Assembly: GCA_036788835.1 (NCBI GenBank)
Contig: DAIQMR010000051.1
Location: 1-9,306, forward strand
Source of the DNA: JALCSJ01 sp036788835
GTDB lineage: Bacteria; Bacillota; Negativicutes; Acidaminococcales; Acidaminococcaceae
DNA length: 9,306 nt
Reading direction: 5' to 3'
Below the pieces are notes generated by a model. It saw only the letters and a program-made list of their open reading frames with translations. It did not search any database and had not been told where the DNA came from. The translations under genes and the position numbers were made by a program. Positions 1 through 5,393 of the stretch are shown piece by piece. Position 1 is the first letter of the stretch. Each line of letters opens with the position of its first letter.

Positions 1-22
1 GACTTTACTGAATTATATTAAT

Positions 23-1264
23 TTATTTAGTTGCTGCATGAACAAAGAATTTAATAAACGCAATGGTCTGGGGTTGGTAAATAATATCCACAAGGAAAGC
101 TCCGACAATAGGAACTATCATAAAAGCTTTGCGGCTCATACCATAGCGATCCTTTACTGCTGTCATGTTAACAATAGCAGAAGGAGTTGCCCCTAAACCA
201 TGTCCGCATAACCCTGCGCACATTACTGCCGCATCGTAGTTGGAACCCAAAACTCTGAAAACAACAAAGTAGCTGGCCACCACCATGAAAAGGACCTGAC
301 AGCCTACAACTACGACAACGCCGCCTAATAGACCGGCCAATTCCCAAAGTCTCAAAGTCATTAAGGCAATACCTAAATATAAAGCTAACATAACGTCTCC
401 GACATTTTCCACCAAAGAAAAGCTGAAATTATACAAATGGATGCTTTCGTTGAGATTACGCAGAATTACCGCTACGAACATCGCTCCCACGTAGGTGGGA
501 AAACTCATGCCGATTAATTTGCCAATCCAGCCGGAAATCTGTGTTCCTACCGCCATACATACTAAAATAGCTGCTACGTTCTTAATAATATCCAAAGCCG
601 GCAATTTTTCGTTTTTTGCTTCATTAACTTTTTCTATATCCGTTTCAAAGTTCTCGCTTTCGTCAGGAGTCAGATGATGGACTTCAATTAACCTACGAGC
701 CAAAGGACCACCAACCAACACAGCAGTGATTAAACCGAAAGTGGCTGCGGCTGCTCCTACTTCCATACCTACAGGATACCCCATTTGTACGAAGGTTTTA
801 CCATAAGCACCTGCTGCGCCATGGCCACCAATCATAGAAATAGCACTAGCCAAAAGTGCATAGGGAGCTTCCAGTCCTATAATTTTACCAACACCAATGC
901 CGATGATATTCTGAAAAATAGAAATTACCCCTGCTACCAGCCAATATACAATTAAAAGTACGCCACCTTTTTTCAAAAGAGAAAAACTGGCCCCAAGACC
1001 CACTGTAGTAAAAAAGGCCAGCATAAACGGATCTTGGAAATAAGTATCAAACTTAAAGGCAAAAGTTCCGGTTACGTGGCCAATGAAAGTAATAAACATG
1101 AAAATAAAGCCTCCCACCACAGGGGCAGGAAGACAATATTTGTTCAAAGCGGTTATCTTGTTCTTAACAAAATAGCCGACAAGCAGAAGCACTGCTGCCA
1201 TAGCAGTGGTCATAATTGCACTCGTACTGATGGTAAATAGTCCCTTCACAATCGAAAATGTCAT
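23..1264 (-). CDS. gltS: Sodium/glutamate symporter, GltS family
   Basis: This 413-residue, very hydrophobic multi-pass membrane protein should carry glutamate across the cytoplasmic membrane together with Na+. Two internally repeated family signatures are visible: LPAPVVGGF near residues 45-53, with GGHG at 146-149 in the first half, and GHGLGATPSAI at 354-364 in the second half. A hydrophilic linker at about 195-222 separates the two inverted halves, as expected for GltS. The length is close to the roughly 400 residues usual for the family. The ATG start is preceded by AAGGGGG with a 7-nt A-rich spacer. It lies 18 nt downstream of hutG on the same strand and is probably co-transcribed with it, which links glutamate transport to glutamate release from histidine. 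The family assignment is firm; the direction of transport in vivo (uptake or efflux of surplus glutamate) is not shown by the sequence. Confidence 0.95.
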   Translation of the reverse strand: MTFSIVKGLFTISTSAIMTTAMAAVLLLVGYFVKNKITALNKYCLPAPVVGGFIFMFITFIGHVTGTFAFKFDTYFQDPFMLAFFTTVGLGASFSLLKKGGVLLIVYWLVAGVISIFQNIIGIGVGKIIGLEAPYALLASAISMIGGHGAAGAYGKTFVQMGYPVGMEVGAAAATFGLITAVLVGGPLARRLIEVHHLTPDESENFETDIEKVNEAKNEKLPALDIIKNVAAILVCMAVGTQISGWIGKLIGMSFPTYVGAMFVAVILRNLNESIHLYNFSFSLVENVGDVMLALYLGIALMTLRLWELAGLLGGVVVVVGCQVLFMVVASYFVVFRVLGSNYDAAVMCAGLCGHGLGATPSAIVNMTAVKDRYGMSRKAFMIVPIVGAFLVDIIYQPQTIAFIKFFVHAATK

Positions 1265-1271
1265 TTTTTTT

Positions 1272-1278
1272 CCCCCTT
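1272..1278 (-). promoter_or_regulatory. Ribosome-binding site of gltS
   Basis: AAGGGGG lies 7 nt upstream of the gltS ATG, inside the 18-nt hutG-gltS spacer. No terminator fits in this spacer, which supports co-transcription. Confidence 0.7.
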
Positions 1279-1282
1279 GTTT

Positions 1283-2212
1283 TTAAACTGCTTTTTGTTG
1301 ATTTATCCCAATTTTAGCCACATGCTCCAACACTTCATAGGCTAAAAGTCCTGCCAATTTTGCTGTCCTCCCGTCCTCATCATAGGGAGGACTGACCTCC
1401 GCAAAGTCTACACATACAACTTTATCTGTTGCTAAAACCTGTCGCAGAATCTGCATACCCCTCTTGGGTGCCAGTCCCATAATAGTCGGTGCAGACACCC
1501 CCGGCGCATCACAGGCATCAAAAACATCCATGCAGAAGGTTACATATAGTACATCAACTTCTTGGGCATATCCCTGAAGTCTGGTAATAATCCTCTCCTC
1601 GCCCATGTCCTCTGTCAAAAGTAAAGCATTATGCTTGCAGGCTTCTAAAACCAACCGTTCTGTATTTCCTTGGGGTTTAAAACCAACATTGGCATAAAGA
1701 GTATTAGCATCCGTATCCATAATTTCTTTAAAAGAAGTGCCGGAATTTCTGCCTGTGCTATAATCCCGCATATCCAGGTGCGTATCAACATTGATGATAC
1801 CTATTTTTGCCTGGGGATAAGCATTCCTGATTCCCAGAAAAGAACCTAAAGCAATATCATGACCTCCACCCAGACCTATCGGAAACATCCCTGATTTTAA
1901 AACCTTCGCAACCTTTTCTGCGTATTCTTTTTGGGCCTCTTCTGTTTTTTTGTGAGTCAGGTTCAGATAATCATAAACCTGCAAGCCGCTAATATTGGGT
2001 AAAGACTGCATAGCGGTTCGAATGGCATTGGGTCCGAGTGCTGCCCCTACCCGCCCTTTGTTGCGTCTGATTCCTTCATCTGTATCATATCCAACAAAGC
2101 ACGCCCCACGGGACATCTTGCGTTCTGTAAATTCTCCTATGGTCTGCCACAATCTCAAATCTTCTCTGGCGTCACCATCATAACGTCCCCGCCATAATTC
2201 CTCCACTTCCAT
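1283..2212 (-). CDS. hutG: Formimidoylglutamase (ureohydrolase/arginase superfamily)
   Basis: This 309-residue protein fits the enzyme that hydrolyses N-formimidoyl-L-glutamate to L-glutamate and formamide, the last step of the one-step branch of histidine degradation. Ureohydrolase metal motifs appear in order: GGGHDIALGS (H118), NVDTHLDMR (D143, H145, D147), SGTSF (157-161) and CMDVFDACDAPGVSAP (from 227). The C-terminal EVSPPYDEDGRTAKLA (272-287) resembles the HutG type rather than arginase or agmatinase. In the fourth motif the first of the two usual Asp residues is Cys227, while D229 is kept. The ATG has AAGGAGG 11 nt upstream. The gene reads divergently from an iclR gene, has its own strong promoter, and is followed by gltS. 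HutD being close by supports the histidine role. A related ureohydrolase activity (for example on guanidino acids) is the main alternative. Confidence 0.87.
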   Translation of the reverse strand: MEVEELWRGRYDGDAREDLRLWQTIGEFTERKMSRGACFVGYDTDEGIRRNKGRVGAALGPNAIRTAMQSLPNISGLQVYDYLNLTHKKTEEAQKEYAEKVAKVLKSGMFPIGLGGGHDIALGSFLGIRNAYPQAKIGIINVDTHLDMRDYSTGRNSGTSFKEIMDTDANTLYANVGFKPQGNTERLVLEACKHNALLLTEDMGEERIITRLQGYAQEVDVLYVTFCMDVFDACDAPGVSAPTIMGLAPKRGMQILRQVLATDKVVCVDFAEVSPPYDEDGRTAKLAGLLAYEVLEHVAKIGINQQKAV

Positions 2213-2223
2213 GCTGCCCTTGT

Positions 2224-2230
2224 CCTCCTT
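2224..2230 (-). promoter_or_regulatory. Ribosome-binding site of hutG
   Basis: AAGGAGG lies 11 nt upstream of the hutG ATG. The spacing is slightly long, but no better start codon lies closer. Confidence 0.65.
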
Positions 2231-2232
2231 TT

Positions 2233-2250
2233 GTACACCATTATGAAACT
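2233..2250. repeat. Copy 1 of an 18-bp repeat, candidate regulator-binding site
   Basis: GTACACCATTATGAAACT on the plus strand matches the copy at 2330-2347 at 15 of 18 positions. It lies just downstream of the predicted hutG transcription start, where a bound protein could block the polymerase. It is inferred to be an operator for the adjacent IclR-type protein; no binding evidence exists in the sequence itself. Confidence 0.45.
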
Positions 2251-2275
2251 TATTGCATTATTGTGTCTTTCCTTG

Positions 2276-2304
2276 ACTATACTTTATAAACTTTAGAATG
2301 TCAA
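2276..2304 (-). promoter_or_regulatory. Sigma-A type promoter of hutG-gltS
   Basis: On the minus strand TTGACA (2304-2299) and TATAGT (2281-2276) are separated by exactly 17 nt. Transcription would begin near 2269 and give a leader of about 57 nt before hutG. The -35 is a perfect consensus and the -10 has one mismatch, so basal strength should be high and control by repression is likely. Confidence 0.8.
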
Positions 2305-2329
2305 GAATTTTTCCACAATAGAGAAACTT

Positions 2330-2347
2330 GTTCACTATTATGAAATT
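2330..2347. repeat. Copy 2 of the 18-bp repeat, candidate regulator-binding site
   Basis: GTTCACTATTATGAAATT repeats the 2233-2250 sequence in the same orientation, with starts 97 bp apart. It sits between the two divergent -35 boxes (hutG at 2304, iclR at 2354), so one bound protein could act on both promoters. A partial third match (TATAATGAAAC, 2377-2387) overlaps the iclR -10 box. Confidence 0.45.
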
Positions 2348-2353
2348 TTTTCG

Positions 2354-2382
2354 TTGACCAAGACAGCTTCAAACATTATAAT
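2354..2382 (+). promoter_or_regulatory. Sigma-A type promoter of the iclR-family gene
   Basis: TTGACC (2354-2359) and a perfect TATAAT (2377-2382) are separated by 17 nt. Initiation near 2389 would leave a leader of only about 14 nt, just enough for the AGAGGGGG ribosome-binding site at 2391-2398. The partial repeat over the -10 box suggests autoregulation. Confidence 0.8.
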
Positions 2383-2402
2383 GAAACAAAAGAGGGGGTA
2401 AT

Positions 2403-3179
2403 ATGTCAATGAAGACACAAACATCCACAACACCGTTAGTAAATTCTGTGCTCCATGCCACCCAGATATTAGAGTTGTATGCAGCACAAAGAGAAGAATA
2501 TCTGAGTCTGACCCAAATAAGTAAAGCCCTTAATATGCACAAAACAACTATTTATCGTATTTTGCGCACCTTACAATCTATCGGGTGGGTAGAACAATCC
2601 CAGATTCACGGCCAATATCGGCTGGGTACGGGAATCCTTCTGGTGGCGTCTGCTGTGGCAGTGCATCAGACCTCTCGCGATCTCATCAAAGAAGAAATGC
2701 AAAAGCTCAGGGATCATTTCAATGAAACCGTAGTGTTATCTGCCTTGCGTGGTAACACAGGTATTTGCGTGGATCTTGTTAAATCGAAAAACACTTTATC
2801 CGTTACCAACGAAAACGGTTACATTGTGCCTGTTGATTCCGGGGCCACAGGCAAGATGCTCCTGGCTGCCCAACCTCCGGAAATTCAAGAAAGAATTCTT
2901 GCTAAGTTCAAAACAGATAAAATTAAATACAAAAAATTAAAAGCCCAGCTTAAAGAAATTCAAAGAAAAGAATACTGTTCTTCGGAAGGGGAAGTTGACG
3001 ATGGCGTTGCAGCTGTGGCCATGCCCCTCTTCATGCCCGATGGCATATACACATTAAGTATCGCCGGTCCCGTTGACCGGCTGCAAAAAATCGGTCACGA
3101 AGTACTAGCCAAGGAATTAAAAAGAACCATTGACGCAATTTGCAAAAAGGTCAATGGTTCTGAGAACACTGGAGTGTGA
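2403..3179 (+). CDS. IclR-family transcriptional regulator
   Basis: This 258-residue protein has the IclR layout. A winged helix-turn-helix spans about residues 13-75, with the recognition-helix region HKTTIYRILRTL at 46-57 and a wing ending QYRLG. An effector-binding domain runs from about 90 to 250, with SGATGKMLLA at 146-155 and GEVDDGVAAVAMPL at 196-209. Such proteins act as dimeric repressors or activators that respond to a small molecule, often an intermediate of the pathway encoded next door. It is divergent from hutG-gltS and convergent with hutD, so a histidine-pathway intermediate or glutamate is a reasonable effector, but this is inference. AGAGGGGG precedes both ATG 2403 and a second in-frame ATG at 2409; spacing is short for the first and comfortable for the second, so the start is uncertain by two codons. 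Many hut loci use HutC (GntR family) or HutP instead. Confidence 0.92.
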   Translation: MSMKTQTSTTPLVNSVLHATQILELYAAQREEYLSLTQISKALNMHKTTIYRILRTLQSIGWVEQSQIHGQYRLGTGILLVASAVAVHQTSRDLIKEEMQKLRDHFNETVVLSALRGNTGICVDLVKSKNTLSVTNENGYIVPVDSGATGKMLLAAQPPEIQERILAKFKTDKIKYKKLKAQLKEIQRKEYCSSEGEVDDGVAAVAMPLFMPDGIYTLSIAGPVDRLQKIGHEVLAKELKRTIDAICKKVNGSENTGV

Positions 3180-3182
3180 AAT

Positions 3183-3809
3183 TTATCTATCGTATCTTAC
3201 TACTACACAGGCCACTATAGCCGGTACGTCGCCTTTGCTGTGCAAAACAAATTCACCGTGCTTTATGGTGGCAGGAGCCGTAAACATAGCAAAATCACCC
3301 TTATTCATTTTTCCGGACTGTGAGTTTTGCTCAATCATCAGCTGCCCGGTCAATAAGTAAAAAGCCACAGTGACAGTATCACCCTTTGTTTCCAGTTTAG
3401 CTATTGGCGGGTTAAAGGTGCATTTGTCCATAACTTCGAAACCCTGCATACTGCCATCGCAACCGTCGGCCAGCATCAAATTAAAGTCCTGGACTTTCCC
3501 TTCGCTTTCTGTGACCCAGTCACCTTGGAAGGTGTCCGTTTCCAAATATTGCAAGGTAACCTTATGATGATTCTTGTGGTTCAGTTGCAAAGGTTCCCCC
3601 TGTAATGGCATGATAATTCTTTTGAAACCGGGGAGACTGGTAAAGGTAGATTTGGCATCTTCAACTGTTGCCGTACTGATACGCCAGGCAAAATTACGTT
3701 TTTTATAGAGAGCTGTTAACGGATAGATACCTAGCTGGGTTGTAACGCCACCGGACCATTTGGCATGGTCCTGCTCTTGCTCTTTGACTATCTTAATTGT
3801 CCAGGCCAT
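3183..3809 (-). CDS. hutD: HutD-family protein (cupin-like, histidine utilisation)
   Basis: This 208-residue protein resembles HutD: WSGGVT at 18-23, FAWRISTATV at 40-49, LPGFKRIIMPLQG at 59-71, FQGDW at 94-98 and DFNLM at 108-112. Members have a bicupin-like fold, no signal peptide and no proven enzyme activity. In Pseudomonas, HutD has been proposed to limit hut expression by binding N-formylglutamate. That ligand should not arise in a pathway ending with formimidoylglutamase, so its role here is open. ATG 3809 is preceded by GAGGAG with 8 nt spacing. The gene converges on the iclR gene with 3 nt between stop codons and no room for a terminator, so the transcripts must overlap. Its own extended -10 promoter lies upstream, next to a decayed TnpB gene. 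Confidence 0.85.
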   Translation of the reverse strand: MAWTIKIVKEQEQDHAKWSGGVTTQLGIYPLTALYKKRNFAWRISTATVEDAKSTFTSLPGFKRIIMPLQGEPLQLNHKNHHKVTLQYLETDTFQGDWVTESEGKVQDFNLMLADGCDGSMQGFEVMDKCTFNPPIAKLETKGDTVTVAFYLLTGQLMIEQNSQSGKMNKGDFAMFTAPATIKHGEFVLHSKGDVPAIVACVVVRYDR

Positions 3810-3817
3810 AAGATTTT

Positions 3818-3823
3818 CTCCTC
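3818..3823 (-). promoter_or_regulatory. Ribosome-binding site of hutD
   Basis: GAGGAG lies 8 nt upstream of the hutD ATG, an ideal spacing that fixes the start codon. Confidence 0.7.
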
Positions 3824-3858
3824 ATCTTCTAGCTAAATTTTGGATATTATTAGAGATA

Positions 3859-3867
3859 ATTATATCA
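3859..3867 (-). promoter_or_regulatory. Extended -10 promoter of hutD
   Basis: On the minus strand TGATATAAT combines a perfect -10 hexamer with the TG extension. Only a weak -35 (TTGCTT, 16 nt upstream) is visible, which is acceptable for an extended -10 promoter. The predicted start is near 3852, giving a leader of roughly 43 nt. Confidence 0.6.
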
Positions 3868-3877
3868 TTTGTTGATA

Positions 3878-4062
3878 GTAAAGCAAGAAGAATATGCTAC
3901 AAGAAACAGCGAAACATTTTTATTCAACATGACAAGGCAGATTTAAAAAGGTTAAAACAAAAAACAAATTAATACCAGAGGGACGCATATTAAATGCCAC
4001 TGTGAGTCATACTCCCAGCGGAAGATATTATGTGTCTCTTTGTTGCACAGAAGTAGAAATAG
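3878..4062 (+). pseudogene. Decayed tnpB/orfB fragment (IS200/IS605 group)
   Basis: Reading from 3933 in one frame gives a stretch that includes KVKTKNKLIPEGRILNATVS followed by HTPSGRYYVSLCCTEVEIE. This resembles the middle part of TnpB/OrfB proteins, just before the first catalytic region, where family members typically read GRI..ATVS.TPSGKYFVS. The frame is closed upstream by TGA at 3930-3932. The preceding bases in another frame (SKARRICYKKQRNIFIQHDK, from about 3878) resemble the region that comes before this in TnpB, which suggests a frameshift. Similarity stops near 4062, where a terminator-like hairpin starts, so the RuvC-like catalytic half is missing on this side of the scaffold gap. 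There is no start codon or ribosome-binding site. The left limit is approximate, and the assignment is from motif memory. Confidence 0.6.
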
Positions 4063-4063
4063 A

Positions 4064-4094
4064 AAAAAAGATGGAGTTAGACTCCATCTTTTTT
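4064..4094. terminator. Perfect 14-bp hairpin with A/T flanks, bidirectional terminator candidate
   Basis: AAAAAAGATGGAGT (4064-4077) is perfectly complementary to ACTCCATCTTTTTT (4081-4094) around a 3-nt loop. Either strand would give a G/C-containing stem ending in a U run. It follows the tnpB remnant on the plus strand and could also stop minus-strand transcription arriving from inside the gap. No complete gene in view ends here, so its original gene was probably lost or is hidden in the gap. Confidence 0.75.
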
Positions 4095-4128
4095 ATCTAA
4101 ACATTGACCTATCTGCTCCTTTGCCCTA

Positions 4129-4228
4129 NNNNNNNNNNNNNNNNNNNNNNNNNNNNNNNNNNNNNNNNNNNNNNNNNNNNNNNNNNNNNNNNNNNNNNNN
4201 NNNNNNNNNNNNNNNNNNNNNNNNNNNN
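4129..4228. other. Scaffold gap of exactly 100 Ns
   Basis: The run is exactly 100 Ns, a conventional placeholder for a gap of unknown size, so distance and reading frame across it carry no information. The first codons and the control region of the DUF819 gene lie in it. Confidence 0.95.
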
Positions 4229-5384
4229 GATAACCAACGGTTTTACGTATGTAGCATTTTTAATTTTCTTTGCTGCCCTTTTAGTCGGGATTCAGCGCAA
4301 AACACAATGGAAACTTTTTAACTACGTCCCACCCATTGTGCTTGTGTACATCTTCAATATGTTCTTCTGCACTTTTAATCTGTGGGATATGAAAACTACC
4401 GCACCGGCTTATTCTGCGGTAAAAAATAATCTCCTTTACGGCATGATTTTTGTTATGCTGCTTCGTTGCGACATTCGGAAAATGGTTAAATTAGGGCCCA
4501 GAATTATTGCTATATTTTTTTCCTGTGCCTTTACCATTATGGTCGGTTTCGTAGCAGCTTTTGCTCTGTTCAAGGGTTCCCTTGGTGTGGAGAGCTGGCG
4601 TGCTTTAGGAGCCCTATGCGCATCCTGGATTGGCGGCAGTGGCAATATGGCTGCTTTGCAAATGGCCTTAGAAGTTCCTCCTGCTGATTTTGCCTGTGCT
4701 TTAATTGTCGATACCATTTATTATTCTCTCTGGATTGCCGTCCTGTTAATCGCTGTTCCCTATGCCGCAAAATGGAATAAATTCTGCAATGCCAACACGG
4801 AAAATCTGGATGAAATGGCTAGGCTCTCTAAAGAAACGGCTACCGAAAAAGCCAGTGTTGACGGCATAAGTTTGTTAATTCTTTTAGGTTTGTCCTTGGC
4901 TATGTCTGCCCTTGGTCAAATTGTAGGCGGCCCCTTAAACTCTCTTATTCCATTGGGTGCTTCCACTTGGACAGTTGTCTTCGTTACCTGCATCGGTTTG
5001 GTTGCTGCCCTATCTCCCTTGGGGAAATTGGCCGGTGCCGAAGAATTGTCCTGTATGTATCTGTATGTGGTAATTTCACTGCTTGCTTCCAGAGCCGGGC
5101 TCAACGAACTTTTAGATGCTCCGCTGTGGGTTGTGGCCGGTCTGGTTGTCATGATTGTCCATGTGGGCTTAATGGTTGTTTTCTCCAAGCTTTTCCGTTT
5201 CGATTTGTGCCTGGTTTCCATTGCTTCACTGGCTAATATCGGTGGTGCGGCTTCCGCGCCTATTATTGCCGCAGCTTATGACGGCAGCTACATTGGTATC
5301 GGCGTGCTAATGGCTATTATGGGTACAGCAACTGGGAATATCCTAGGACTGGCCTGCGCCTACGTCATGCGGATGCTGGTATAG
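4229..5384 (+). CDS. DUF819 (YjcL-like) family membrane protein, 5' end lost in gap
   Basis: The visible 384 residues form a multi-pass membrane protein of about ten hydrophobic segments matching the DUF819/YjcL family: YVPPIVLVY near residue 32 after the gap, WIGGSGNMAA at 133-142, SPLGKLAGAEEL at 262-273, and a glycine/alanine-rich ANIGGAASAPIIAAAY at 335-350. A charged loop (about 182-210) divides two halves. Family members are about 380-400 residues, so only the first few codons should be missing. A TTG at 4104 before the Ns is formally in frame, but it has no ribosome-binding site and the gap length is arbitrary, so it is probably not the start. Substrate and mechanism are unknown; the fold is thought to belong with the CPA/AT-type transporters that also include GltS. 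The next gene begins 9 nt after the stop and shares its ribosome-binding site with this stop codon, so the two are co-expressed. Confidence 0.85.
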
Positions 5385-5388
5385 GAGG
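5383..5388 (+). promoter_or_regulatory. Ribosome-binding site overlapping the DUF819 stop codon
   Basis: AGGAGG begins inside the TAG stop (5382-5384) of the upstream gene and lies 5 nt before ATG 5394. This arrangement favours translational coupling of the two proteins. Confidence 0.8.
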
Positions 5389-5393
5389 CTGCT

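Noticed and set aside
4104..4128. Short N-terminal peptide (TTG start, MTYLLLCP) as part of the DUF819 protein
   Set aside because: It lacks a ribosome-binding site, directly follows a terminator hairpin, and is joined to the gene only through a 100-N placeholder.
4967..5236. 89-codon plus-strand open frame in another frame of the DUF819 gene
   Set aside because: Cys/Arg/Phe-rich composition of a shifted frame, inside a clear membrane-protein gene.
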